9,691 nucleotides of DNA from Candidatus Hydrothermota bacterium (GCA_003644895.1 QNDO01000049.1:1-9691); one strand, 5' to 3'; shown: positions 1 to 6,540, counted from the stretch's first letter. The notes: generated by a model from the sequence alone, not told the origin. Numbers and translations: made by a program.

Positions 1-66
1 CAAATGAAGTTAAAGAACAGCATATATTTCAAAATCTCCATTAAGCCTAACTTCCATAGTATAACC

Positions 67-95
67 TTGAGAATATCAAAACTATAGTTTAAAAT
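67..95 (+). promoter_or_regulatory. sigma70-type promoter of the exported-protein operon
   Basis: A -35 box TTGAGA (67-72) and a -10 box TAAAAT (90-95), each five of six matches to consensus, are separated by exactly 17 bp. The predicted transcription start is near 102. That gives a 5' leader of only about 11 nt, consisting almost entirely of the Shine-Dalgarno sequence of the following gene. Confidence 0.7.
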
Positions 96-101
96 ATCAA
101 C

Positions 102-108
102 AAGGAGG
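102..108 (+). promoter_or_regulatory. strong Shine-Dalgarno sequence AAGGAGG
   Basis: AAGGAGG lies 4 nt before the ATG at 113. It is the only full-strength ribosome binding site in front of a first-in-operon gene in this window. It supports this start and shows that the organism does use anti-Shine-Dalgarno pairing. Confidence 0.85.
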
Positions 109-112
109 CGAG

Positions 113-667
113 ATGAAGTTTTTGAGATATTTAATGTTATTTTGGGTAGTTAAATTGTGGGCATTCCCTGCAGATGTAAAACCCATCCCAAATCGAGAAT
201 ATGTTCCGGCTCTTCATGAGGTTCTCAGCCAGGCGAAGAAAACAATTTATGTTTTCATGTTCAGTGCCAGGTATTATCCTCAATATCGTAACGATGCAAA
301 TTCTCTAATCCTTAGAGATCTTATAAATGCGGCAAAAAGAGGTGTTAAGGTAGAAGTAATCTTAGACGCATCAAACTGGAATAGAAGTAACACTTTGGAC
401 AATAAAATGTTCGGAGATACTCTTGCCAAATGCGGGGTTGATGTTTACTATGATCCCCCTGATGTTACATCACACGATAAGCTTGTGATAGTTGACGGAG
501 AAATCACCATAGTGGGATCTACAAACTGGAGTTATTATGCTCTTGAACGCAACAACGAAGCATCTGTTCTTATAAAATCCAGAGATGTGGCCGAATACTT
601 CACTAAATATTTCAATAAGGTTAAAAGACTCTCGACCAAGAAAATGCCAGAATGGTTTCTGGAGTGA
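113..667 (+). CDS. exported phospholipase D-family (single HKD) nuclease-like protein
   Basis: This 184-residue protein has one HKD motif: His121, Lys123, Asp128, followed by Gly135-Ser136 and Asn138. That is the layout of the small Nuc-type PLD endonucleases, which dimerise so that two motifs form one active site (family knowledge). The single motif and short length argue against a two-motif phospholipase or cardiolipin synthase. Residues 1-20 form a hydrophobic stretch rich in Leu, Phe and Trp after Lys2 and Arg5, with a plausible cleavage site after Ala20 (Phe-Pro-Ala). It therefore probably acts outside the cytoplasm, on nucleic acid or another phosphodiester. The ATG at 113 is fixed by a strong Shine-Dalgarno sequence. 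The next gene starts 3 nt after its stop, so the two are co-transcribed. The fold is certain; the substrate is inferred. Confidence 0.9.
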   Translation: MKFLRYLMLFWVVKLWAFPADVKPIPNREYVPALHEVLSQAKKTIYVFMFSARYYPQYRNDANSLILRDLINAAKRGVKVEVILDASNWNRSNTLDNKMFGDTLAKCGVDVYYDPPDVTSHDKLVIVDGEITIVGSTNWSYYALERNNEASVLIKSRDVAEYFTKYFNKVKRLSTKKMPEWFLE

Positions 668-670
668 ACT

Positions 671-1588
671 ATGAAAATTGTACTTTTCTTCTCTTTATTA
701 GTTGGTTTTATCCCTGAAAATGTAAAGAAGGTAGAACTTATTTTCACTAATAATATTGAAGGTGTGTTTTCACGAACAAAAGCTACATGGATAAATCCGG
801 ATTTTCCTCCTCCTGTGGGTGGTAAGGGTAGTTTTTTGACGTTTTTGAAAGAAGAGAGAAAAAAAGCGATAGAAGAAAATATTTCACTCTTTCTCTTCGA
901 TGCCGGCAATTTTACTGGTGGCTTTATTACGGGAGAAAATTTACCTTTAGAGGAAACTATTAAATATTTTAAAGAAGCAAAATATGATGTTATAAATTTA
1001 GGGGTTCGGGAATTTATTCTTCCTTACACGCAAGAGAATGGGTCACTATCTCTTGAAGCATATATAAAATCATTGGAAACACCCTGTGTAAGCTCAAATA
1101 TAAGACTGGAAAAGGAACCAGATAAAGCACCACCTTTTGTTAAACCCTATCTAATACTGAAAAAAAATGGCATAAAAATAGGGGTCTTTGGACTGGTCAA
1201 TGAAAATCTTCCATTTTTTGCACTGGAAAAAAACATCAAAGGCCTTCTGGTGACCCGAGAAAAGGAAACTGCTCGCAAAATGGTAAAACGGCTGAAAGAT
1301 GAAGGCGTAGATATTATAGTTTTACTTTCAAGCTTGGGATATTATAGAGATATATTTCTCGCTGAGGATGTGCCTGGTATTGATGTTATTTGTGGTGGAT
1401 TTGATGGACCTGGACTGAGATATGCATATGTGGACTCTTTAAATCATACTATTATCATGAGAAATTATTCTGGCTTTTCACAGGCAGGTAAATTAATACT
1501 CTATCTGGATCCTGCCACTAAAGAAATTCTTAATTTTGAGTTTCAGGCCATTTCTCTTCTTGAGGAAGAAATTCCTATTGAAGAATAG
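671..1588 (+). CDS. UshA/5'-nucleotidase-like metallophosphoesterase-fold protein, probable pseudoenzyme
   Basis: This 305-residue protein follows the N-terminal metallophosphoesterase domain of the UshA family motif by motif, but the metal ligands are gone. Thr-Asn-Asp-x-His-Gly is replaced by a motif with Asn28 and Glu30. The bridging Asp of the DAGD motif is Asn80. The GNHEF motif has Val112-Arg113. The Ser-His-x-Gly motif has Ser221, and GGHSH is Gly-Gly-Phe244-Asp-Gly246. The framework around these sites (Pro235-Gly-Ile-Asp, Gly242-Gly243) is kept, so this is not random decay. The protein ends where the linker to the C-terminal nucleotidase domain normally begins, so it is a single domain. 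Residues 3-14 are hydrophobic after Lys2, suggesting export. GGAG at 661-664, overlapping the end of the upstream gene, sets the ATG. A catalytic role is unlikely; binding or structural roles are inference. Confidence 0.85.
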   Translation: MKIVLFFSLLVGFIPENVKKVELIFTNNIEGVFSRTKATWINPDFPPPVGGKGSFLTFLKEERKKAIEENISLFLFDAGNFTGGFITGENLPLEETIKYFKEAKYDVINLGVREFILPYTQENGSLSLEAYIKSLETPCVSSNIRLEKEPDKAPPFVKPYLILKKNGIKIGVFGLVNENLPFFALEKNIKGLLVTREKETARKMVKRLKDEGVDIIVLLSSLGYYRDIFLAEDVPGIDVICGGFDGPGLRYAYVDSLNHTIIMRNYSGFSQAGKLILYLDPATKEILNFEFQAISLLEEEIPIEE

Positions 1589-1639
1589 GGTATGGTAAAA
1601 AGTACCCGGGCATATCCGTAAGAGGATGCTTACATAAAG

Positions 1640-1645
1640 AAAAAA
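1640..1645 (-). terminator. U-run directly after tRNA-Pro
   Basis: Six T (minus strand) follow the discriminator base immediately. The GC-rich acceptor/T-arm structure followed by a U-run could stop transcription by itself. No separate hairpin is visible in this direction, so this is a tentative call. Confidence 0.4.
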
Positions 1646-1720
1646 TCGGGGCGAGTGGATTCGAACCACCGACCTCTTGGTCCCGAACCAAGCGCGCTAA
1701 CCAAACTGCGCTACGCCCCG
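1646..1720 (-). tRNA. tRNA-Pro (anticodon CGG)
   Basis: The minus strand folds into a full cloverleaf: a 7-bp acceptor stem CGGGGCG/CGCCCCG, D arm GCGC/GCGC, anticodon stem CTTGG/CCAAG with loop TTCGGGA, a 5-nt variable loop, and a T arm with loop TTCGAAT. The anticodon CGG (plus-strand 1683-1685) reads CCG proline codons. The discriminator base is A at 1646. The 3' CCA is not encoded; a run of six T follows, so CCA must be added by tRNA nucleotidyltransferase. The gene lies 33 bp downstream of the diguanylate cyclase gene, in the same direction. Confidence 0.97.
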
Positions 1721-1738
1721 ATTTGGAAGGTCATAAAA

Positions 1739-1744
1739 ATTATA
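1739..1744 (-). promoter_or_regulatory. possible -10 box of tRNA-Pro
   Basis: A perfect TATAAT on the minus strand lies 18 nt before the mature 5' end of the tRNA, which would give a leader of about 11 nt. At 17-bp spacing the -35 position reads TGGAAG (three of six), so the promoter is weak or incomplete. The tRNA could instead be read through from the diguanylate cyclase gene. Confidence 0.5.
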
Positions 1745-1753
1745 AAGGGAGAA

Positions 1754-2782
1754 TCAATAATCTTCCAGACCACTTAAAAGACTGCTTGCAACTTCAACGC
1801 AATTCTTTCCTTTTCTCTTAGCCTCAAATAGTGCCAGGTCTGCTTCTTTTAAAACATCATCATAATCTTTACCCCTGGCAAGTTCTGTTACTCCTATACT
1901 TGCAGTAAGTGTTATCCGGGTATTTCCGATTACGAAGGGCTCTTCCCTTATTTTGTTTAAAATCCTCTCAGCATGGACCCGAGCTTCATACTCACTCATA
2001 TCATATAAAAGAATCATAAATTCGTCACCACCATACTTAGCAGGTACATCAACCCTGCGGACATTTTCTATTATAATGTGAGCAACATGTTTCAAAACCT
2101 GGTCTCCCATTTTAGCACCAAAATTTTTGTTGATATCATTGAAATCATCCAGATCCATATATATAAATGCGGATTTTTTACCTCCTAGCTTAATACGTTC
2201 CAATTCCCGATCTATTATGGTCTTGAGATATAGATGATTATAAAGGCCAGTAAGTTCATCTTTTATAGTCTTTTCTTTGAGTTTCTCATAAAGTTTAGCA
2301 TTGTTGATTGCTACTGCAGCTTGTTCGGACAAAAATCTTAAAATCTCCTTCTCTTGAGGAGGAAAAGTCTTCTTTTCTCTAGAAAAAACATAAAGAACAC
2401 CCACCACTACATTATTGTGTATTATAGGGAACCCCGCAAAGGATTTTATTCCGGATTCTTGAAGAAAAGGGTGATCACCAAATCTGCTGGTCTTTACATC
2501 TGGTACAATGAGCGGCATCCTCTCTTTTACTATATGATATGTAGCCCCTTTTTCTCTAGCATATTTATGAATATTATCCTTATGTAGAGGATCAGAAGTA
2601 GCGCCGTGCGTCCATGTCATAGTTCTTTCGTCAACTAAAATTATACTGGAATAACTGACATTTAGGACACTGTCCGAAATTTTCACGATTTCTTCCAAAA
2701 GTTCTGAAAGGGGTCTTAATTCATTAATTTTAGTTGTTATTTTTACAAGGGCTCTGAGAAGCCTAACAATCTTTGTGTCCAT
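1754..2782 (-). CDS. GAF-GGDEF diguanylate cyclase
   Basis: This 342-residue soluble protein has an N-terminal GAF sensor domain (about residues 24-160) and a C-terminal GGDEF domain (about 172-332). The catalytic domain looks complete. It has the entry motif Asp-Glu-Leu-Thr-Gly-Leu-Tyr-Asn (175-182), the metal-binding aspartate region at Asp210, and an intact Gly251-Gly-Asp-Glu-Phe255 signature. It should make c-di-GMP from two GTP. An allosteric inhibitory site Arg242-x-x-Asp245 lies five residues before GGDEF, so product feedback inhibition is expected. No membrane segment is seen, so it should sense a cytoplasmic ligand through GAF; the ligand is unknown. A consensus-like promoter ends 6 nt before the ATG and no Shine-Dalgarno is present, so the mRNA is predicted to be leaderless. 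It lies between ssrA and tRNA-Pro. Confidence 0.95.
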   Translation of the reverse strand: MDTKIVRLLRALVKITTKINELRPLSELLEEIVKISDSVLNVSYSSIILVDERTMTWTHGATSDPLHKDNIHKYAREKGATYHIVKERMPLIVPDVKTSRFGDHPFLQESGIKSFAGFPIIHNNVVVGVLYVFSREKKTFPPQEKEILRFLSEQAAVAINNAKLYEKLKEKTIKDELTGLYNHLYLKTIIDRELERIKLGGKKSAFIYMDLDDFNDINKNFGAKMGDQVLKHVAHIIIENVRRVDVPAKYGGDEFMILLYDMSEYEARVHAERILNKIREEPFVIGNTRITLTASIGVTELARGKDYDDVLKEADLALFEAKRKGKNCVEVASSLLSGLEDY

Positions 2783-2788
2783 GAGGTT

Positions 2789-2817
2789 ATTATAATCGCT
2801 TGAAGAAAATTAATCAA
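2789..2817 (-). promoter_or_regulatory. promoter giving a leaderless diguanylate cyclase mRNA
   Basis: On the minus strand the -35 TTGATT (2812-2817) and -10 TATAAT (2789-2794) are spaced by 17 bp. Six nt (2783-2788) separate the -10 from the ATG, so transcription should begin at or next to the A of the start codon. Upstream in frame there is a TAA within ten codons and no other start. The -35 begins 13 nt beyond the 3' end of tmRNA. Confidence 0.75.
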
Positions 2818-2919
2818 TAAAAAATAAAACTGGTGGAGGTGGCGGGAATCGAACCCGCGTCCGGGGTCTCCAACCCACAGGGTCCTACATGCTTAGCCTG
2901 CCTCTTCCGCCTAAGCGGA

Positions 2920-2958
2920 CTCCACTTCCCTCCGGCAGGCGGGAGACCGGAAGTGGAG
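2920..2958 (-). repeat. 10-bp inverted repeat in tmRNA
   Basis: The arms CTCCACTTCC (2920-2929) and GGAAGTGGAG (2949-2958) are perfectly complementary. The 19-nt loop is itself partly self-complementary (CTCC with GGAG). It probably forms one of the helices or pseudoknots in the 3' half of tmRNA. Confidence 0.7.
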
Positions 2959-3076
2959 GTCTCCAGTATTATCTCGGTCAGAGAGCCTGGAGAAAACTCC
3001 CTGACCATAGCCCTCCTCTATGACACCCTTATCCTGGAGTGAGGGCTAACTCCAGGAAGGGCGCGCTGCCTACTAA

Positions 3077-3106
3077 TTAGGCAGCGAGTGCGTAATTTGT
3101 GTTGGC
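3077..3106 (-). other. tmRNA proteolysis-tag reading frame
   Basis: The frame reads Ala-Asn-Thr-Asn-Tyr-Ala-Leu-Ala-Ala then TAA (3077-3079), with a second in-frame-independent TAG close by. Together with the alanine carried on the RNA itself, the tag is AANTNYALAA. The Ala-Leu-Ala-Ala end is the standard signal recognised by ClpXP-type proteases. Confidence 0.93.
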
Positions 3107-3211
3107 AGTTATTTGTTGCGGCCTTTTTACGAGGTGACCGCACCTCGGCATGCACCCTGTGAATCTCTGAGCCCCGTCGAATCCATACACCCCCTTTTCA
3201 AAGAGCAGTAA

Positions 3212-3240
3212 TATATAATGCGTTAAACGTGTTTTGTCAA
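3212..3240 (-). promoter_or_regulatory. ssrA promoter
   Basis: A perfect -35 TTGACA (3235-3240) and -10 TATATA (3212-3217) are spaced by 17 bp on the minus strand. Transcription should start near 3205, about 11 nt before the mature 5' end of tmRNA. This is the strongest promoter in the window, as expected for an abundant RNA. Confidence 0.85.
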
Positions 3241-3276
3241 GGTACAACATCATTTTTAAGTTCGAAAGTCTAGGAT

Positions 3277-3282
3277 TACAAT
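3277..3282 (+). promoter_or_regulatory. -10 box of the MFS gene, leaderless layout
   Basis: TACAAT ends 6 nt before the GTG start at 3289. A matching -35 is poor (TTTTAA at 3254-3259 with 17-bp spacing). In frame upstream there is a TAG at 3271-3273 and no other start codon. The only purine-rich stretch (AGGA at 3272-3275) is 13 nt from the start, too far for a normal Shine-Dalgarno. Confidence 0.55.
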
Positions 3283-3288
3283 ATTTTT

Positions 3289-4533
3289 GTGATTAAGTTC
3301 CAGAGTCTTGATCATGTAGAAAAAAGAACTTTTCGGAATCACATTATAGGTTCTTTTTTTAATGGTATATTTATCGGCATTCTATCCCTACAGGACATCA
3401 TTGCCAAAAAAACTCTTCTTGCAACTGATCTTGAAATAGCTATTTTGACTATGATCTGGCCTGTATCCAATTTCTTTTCAATATACTGGGGAGAGATACT
3501 GGCCGGCAGAGATAAATCAAAATTTCTTTACATGGCTGGAATTATAGGGAGACTTAGCCTTATTTTTTCTTTTTTAATAAACTCTCCGGAAGCACTTATG
3601 TTATTTCTCTTTCTTGCTTATTCATCTAATTCTATAATAATGCCGGCTCAGAACTCTATATTCCAGGTAAACTACCGACCTGGAATAATGGGACGGCTGT
3701 ACGGTTATTCCTTATCTCTTTACAGTATCGGCCTCATTCTCAGTTCCATCTTCGCTGGGAGAATACTTGATATCAACGGATTTTATTTCAGATATCTTTT
3801 TATTTTTGCTGGTATTTGTGGATTTTTATTTCCCGTCTTCCTCGCAGGAGTAAAACAGAAATATTATCTAGAAAAAAGGATTAAAAAACTTTTCACACCT
3901 AGAATTATAATTGAACCTCTTACAAACTCATTAAGACTATTGAAAGAAGAAAAAGACTTCCGAACCTTCGAATTATTCTTCTTCATTTATGGAACAGCCT
4001 TTATGGTAGTCTTACCTGCTATTCCTAGATTACTGGTAACAAGATTGAAGCTATCCTACACCTTTATAGCTTTTCTCAAAGTTATTCTTGCTCAGATCGG
4101 CATGCTCACTCTATCGCCCTTTTTGGGGAAAATCCATGACAGAATGAACCCACCAAAGTTTACATCAATATCGTTTTTCCTGTTGGTATTTTACTCAGGC
4201 TTTCTTGCCCTGTCATCGGTCCTCCCACTAAATATTTCAGTATGGATGGTAACACTGGCTTATTTATTCTTTGCCATAGCCATGACAGGAGTGAATCTCT
4301 CGTGGAATTTGAGTTCCATATTTTTCGCAAAAGAAAAAGATGCTTCAGCCTTTCAGGCTGTCCATGTCTCTCTTACAGGCTTGAGAGGACTTATGGCACC
4401 CCTTTTAGGATATTTAGTTTTGAAATATTTTGGTCCTGTTACGGTCTTCTCTATTGCTTCTCTTTTGTTTTTTACTGCATCAGTGGGTATGTGGTATCTG
4501 GAAAAACGTTGTTTCAAATGCCTGGATAACTAA
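3289..4533 (+). CDS. MFS transporter
   Basis: This 414-residue protein is strongly hydrophobic from end to end, with about twelve predicted membrane segments. They fall in two halves, split by a charged central loop around residues 190-225 rich in Lys, Arg and Glu, as in the major facilitator superfamily. A basic loop with Gly-Arg-Leu after the fourth helix (around Met-Gly-Arg-Leu-Tyr-Gly) resembles the cytoplasmic loops of MFS efflux carriers. The substrate cannot be read from the sequence. The start is GTG, with a -10 box 6 nt upstream and no Shine-Dalgarno, so a leaderless message is likely. The last 17 codons, including a Cys-x-x-Cys tail, overlap the end of lipB on the other strand. It is transcribed away from ssrA and stands alone. 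Confidence 0.85.
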   Translation: MIKFQSLDHVEKRTFRNHIIGSFFNGIFIGILSLQDIIAKKTLLATDLEIAILTMIWPVSNFFSIYWGEILAGRDKSKFLYMAGIIGRLSLIFSFLINSPEALMLFLFLAYSSNSIIMPAQNSIFQVNYRPGIMGRLYGYSLSLYSIGLILSSIFAGRILDINGFYFRYLFIFAGICGFLFPVFLAGVKQKYYLEKRIKKLFTPRIIIEPLTNSLRLLKEEKDFRTFELFFFIYGTAFMVVLPAIPRLLVTRLKLSYTFIAFLKVILAQIGMLTLSPFLGKIHDRMNPPKFTSISFFLLVFYSGFLALSSVLPLNISVWMVTLAYLFFAIAMTGVNLSWNLSSIFFAKEKDASAFQAVHVSLTGLRGLMAPLLGYLVLKYFGPVTVFSIASLLFFTASVGMWYLEKRCFKCLDN

Positions 4534-5121
4534 TTTTTTAACATCTTCCATGGGTATCTCAAATCCAAGAATTTCCTTGATAGAGGTTACTCCCTTGTCT
4601 TCCAATCCACAGGGTACTATGTAATCAAAAAAGGTTAAATCTGTATTAACATTCAGTGCGAATCCATGATAAGATACCCATTTTCTGAAAGCAACTCCAA
4701 TTGCTGCTACTTTTTTATCCTCCACCCACACCCCAACAAGTTTATCATTTTTGTGAGCTTCTATACCAAATCCACGGAGAGCAAGGATTAAAGCATCCTC
4801 CATATTTTCTATAAACTTTCTTACCCCGGCAAGTGCACCTTTTAATTTAAATATAGGATAACCCACCAGTTGCCCAGGGCCATGATAGGTGATATCCCCT
4901 CCCCTTTCAACCTTATATACTTCTATACCTTTCTGCCGAAGTATTTCTTTTGGTAATAGCAAGTTTTTCCAGTCTCTATTTCTTCCAAGGGTTATGACAT
5001 GGTTATGTTCAACAAGAATGAGAGTGTCTGCGATTTCATCTAAAATCCTTTTTGTAACCAGCTTCCTTTGAAAATCCCAGACTTCAGCATATCCTTTTCT
5101 GCCGAGATCAATAACATTCAT
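4480..5121 (-). CDS. lipB: lipoyl(octanoyl) transferase LipB
   Basis: This 213-residue enzyme moves octanoate from octanoyl-acyl carrier protein to the lipoyl domains of 2-oxoacid dehydrogenases or glycine cleavage H protein. It is the first step of endogenous lipoate attachment. The signature Arg73-Gly-Gly-Asp-x-Thr-Tyr-His-Gly-Pro-Gly-Gln-Leu runs over residues 73-85. The catalytic pair is present: Lys137 in the Lys-Val-Ala-Ala-Ile-Gly motif and Cys171 in Pro-Cys-Gly-Leu. The length is normal for the family. The ATG overlaps the TGA of lpdA (ATGA, 5118-5121), so it is translated by coupling with lpdA. The lipoyl synthase gene lipA, needed for the next step, is not in the window. Its last 17 codons and stop overlap the MFS gene on the other strand. 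Confidence 0.96.
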   Translation of the reverse strand: MNVIDLGRKGYAEVWDFQRKLVTKRILDEIADTLILVEHNHVITLGRNRDWKNLLLPKEILRQKGIEVYKVERGGDITYHGPGQLVGYPIFKLKGALAGVRKFIENMEDALILALRGFGIEAHKNDKLVGVWVEDKKVAAIGVAFRKWVSYHGFALNVNTDLTFFDYIVPCGLEDKGVTSIKEILGFEIPMEDVKKLVIQAFETTFFQIPHTH

Positions 5122-6485
5122 ATATTGGGAATATGAATTGCCCTTTTATAAAAGTTTTCACAGGCCTCCATAAGGGCTTCAGAAAGACTCGGATGTGGAT
5201 GAATAGCCTGTGTTATATTTTTAACCTTTAATTTGTTTTCTATAGCTATACATGCTGAAGCTGCGAGTTCGGATACACCTGGTCCCAACATGTGTATTCC
5301 CAGTATTCTTTCTGTTCTTTCGTCACCCACAACCTTGATAAAACCTTCGTTAAACCCAGCCGTGAGAGCTCTTCCATTGGCACTAAATGGAAATTTTCCG
5401 ATCTTCGGCTTGAATCCTTTTTCGAGTGCTTCTTCTTCTGTCAGACCACATTTAACAATTTCAAGGCTTCCATAAACAACGGATGGTATAACCCTGGGTA
5501 CCGTTATCTTTTTACCACAAATTACTTCTGCAACATCCATGCCCTCCCGGTGCGCTTTATGAGCAAGCAACAAACCACCTATCACATCACCTACGGCAAA
5601 AACTCGCGGGATGGAGGTACGGAATTCTCTATCCACAATAACAAATCCTTTACCATCCACCTGTATACCAATGGCTCGAAAACCATCACTGCGGGGAATT
5701 CTTCCTACAGAAACAAGAACTTTATCCACTCTAATTTGGATTTTCTTTTCCTTATGTTTTAAAAAGGCAATTTTATTTTTGAAATTCTCCACAAGAGAAT
5801 CTGTATAAATTTTGATGCCTCTTTTTTCTAGGTTTCTTCTAACTAAACTTCTGATTTCGTGGTCGAAACCAGGAAGTATTTCCGGTAACATTTCCACAAT
5901 AAAAACTTCTGATCCTAGACGCGAATATATAGTTCCTATCTCTACACCTATTACGCCTCCTCCAACTATAAGCAACTTTTCTGGTATAGATGCTGGAGAC
6001 AATGCTTCCTCAGAACTCCATATATCTGAATTGCTGAAAGGGAGGGAAGGCAACTCTCTGGGTTTTGAGCCAGTGGCAATAACAATATTTTCGGAATAAA
6101 ACATATCAGATCCAACCCTTACCACTCCGCTCTCCTCTATAACACCTCTTCCCTGGTAAAGTTCTACACCATTTTTTCTGAACAGAAACTCGATTCCTTT
6201 GGCCAATTTGTTTACCACACCGTTTTTCCATGACAATAATCTTTCCAGATCAAAAGAAAGCTCTTTGATTTCAATCCCTTTTCTGCTGAACTTATTAAGC
6301 CTATCTTTGATGCTTGTGACCTCCAATAGCGCCTTAGTGGGAATACAACCGGAGTTCAGGCAAACTCCTCCTACCCGTGCTTCCTCCACAACAGCCACCT
6401 TCTTGCCAAGCTGTGCAAGCCTTATGGCTGCTACATACCCTGCAGGACCTGCTCCAAGGATTATAACATCGAACTTTTTTTCCAT
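5118..6485 (-). CDS. lpdA: dihydrolipoyl dehydrogenase (E3)
   Basis: This 455-residue flavoprotein reoxidises the dihydrolipoyl groups of 2-oxoacid dehydrogenase or glycine cleavage complexes, passing electrons through a disulfide and FAD to NAD+. The FAD-binding Gly-x-Gly-x-x-Gly lies at residues 11-16. The redox disulfide is Cys42/Cys47 in the Gly-Gly-x-Cys-Leu-Asn-x-Gly-Cys-Ile-Pro-Thr-Lys motif. The NAD-binding GGGVIG is at 175-180. The C-terminal base His431 with Glu436 is in His-Pro-His-Pro-x-Leu-Ser-Glu. These features separate it from glutathione or mercuric reductases. It heads an operon with lipB, tying the E3 subunit to making the lipoyl cofactor; the E1 and E2 subunits must lie elsewhere. 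Only a weak GGAA precedes the ATG, and a weak promoter ends 6 nt before it. Confidence 0.96.
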   Translation of the reverse strand: MEKKFDVIILGAGPAGYVAAIRLAQLGKKVAVVEEARVGGVCLNSGCIPTKALLEVTSIKDRLNKFSRKGIEIKELSFDLERLLSWKNGVVNKLAKGIEFLFRKNGVELYQGRGVIEESGVVRVGSDMFYSENIVIATGSKPRELPSLPFSNSDIWSSEEALSPASIPEKLLIVGGGVIGVEIGTIYSRLGSEVFIVEMLPEILPGFDHEIRSLVRRNLEKRGIKIYTDSLVENFKNKIAFLKHKEKKIQIRVDKVLVSVGRIPRSDGFRAIGIQVDGKGFVIVDREFRTSIPRVFAVGDVIGGLLLAHKAHREGMDVAEVICGKKITVPRVIPSVVYGSLEIVKCGLTEEEALEKGFKPKIGKFPFSANGRALTAGFNEGFIKVVGDERTERILGIHMLGPGVSELAASACIAIENKLKVKNITQAIHPHPSLSEALMEACENFYKRAIHIPNI

Positions 6486-6491
6486 ATTAAT

Positions 6492-6520
6492 ATTTTCCGG
6501 CTTTAAACTTGAAAAGGCAA
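6492..6520 (-). promoter_or_regulatory. putative lpdA-lipB promoter
   Basis: On the minus strand TTGCCT (6515-6520) and GAAAAT (6492-6497) each match consensus at four positions and are spaced by 17 bp. The -10 ends 6 nt before the lpdA ATG. Its -35 directly abuts the -35 of the divergent DUF1232 promoter, so the two core promoters overlap. Confidence 0.4.
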
Positions 6521-6540
6521 ATCTAAAACGTTAATATAAT
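6509..6540 (+). promoter_or_regulatory. promoter of the DUF1232-SAM hydrolase operon
   Basis: TTGAAA (6509-6514) lies 17 bp before TAATAT (6532-6537); a perfect TATAAT (6535-6540) is offset by three bases, with 20-bp spacing. Depending on which is used, 5-8 nt separate the -10 from the ATG at 6546. No Shine-Dalgarno is present and a TAA at 6537-6539 blocks any earlier start, so the message is leaderless or nearly so. Confidence 0.6.

Larger units (their letters stand above)
2831..3194 (-). ncRNA. ssrA: tmRNA (transfer-messenger RNA)
   Basis: This 364-nt RNA rescues stalled ribosomes and tags the incomplete protein. The 5' end GGGGGTG followed by the conserved TGGATTCGACGGGG pairs with the 3' end CACCTCC, discriminator A and an encoded CCA (2831-2833), with one G-U pair. 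The T arm GCGGGTTCGATTCCCGC is intact. The tag reading frame begins after the AACT context typical of resume sites. Several GC-rich hairpins fit pseudoknot domains; the clearest is a 10-bp stem CTCCACTTCC/GGAAGTGGAG (2920-2929 with 2949-2958). It has its own consensus promoter. Open frames that can be read on either strand here are not genes. Confidence 0.97.

Noticed and set aside
10..57. 15-codon ATG frame on the minus strand
   Set aside because: Too short, no ribosome site, no recognisable product.
1..87. Open frame 1 on the plus strand ending in TAG at 85-87, possibly the C-terminus of an upstream gene
   Set aside because: Only 28 codons are visible, frame 3 is also open to 44, and nothing in the translation is recognisable; it also runs into the promoter at 67-95.
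801..836. Similarity of a GC-rich stretch in the UshA-like gene (encoding Pro-Pro-Pro-Val-Gly-Gly-Lys) to the tmRNA hairpin, as copies of one repeat
   Set aside because: Only about 15 of 22 bases agree, and the Gly-Gly is expected at this place in the UshA family.
535..909. 124-codon minus-strand frame across the nuclease/phosphoesterase junction
   Set aside because: Antisense to two well-supported genes, with no family resemblance or ribosome site.
1588..1633. Short inverted repeats GGGTA/TACCC and GTAAG/CTTAC after the pseudoenzyme gene, as a plus-strand terminator
   Set aside because: Each stem is only 5 bp and no U-run follows on the plus strand.
2814..3042. Open frames on both strands across the tmRNA gene
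   Set aside because: They are chance readings of ssrA; the plus-strand one is a typical mis-annotated tRNA-like product. Structure, CCA end and tag frame show this is RNA.
5233..6534. Several plus-strand frames opposite lpdA
   Set aside because: They are antisense shadows of a complete, motif-perfect flavoprotein gene.
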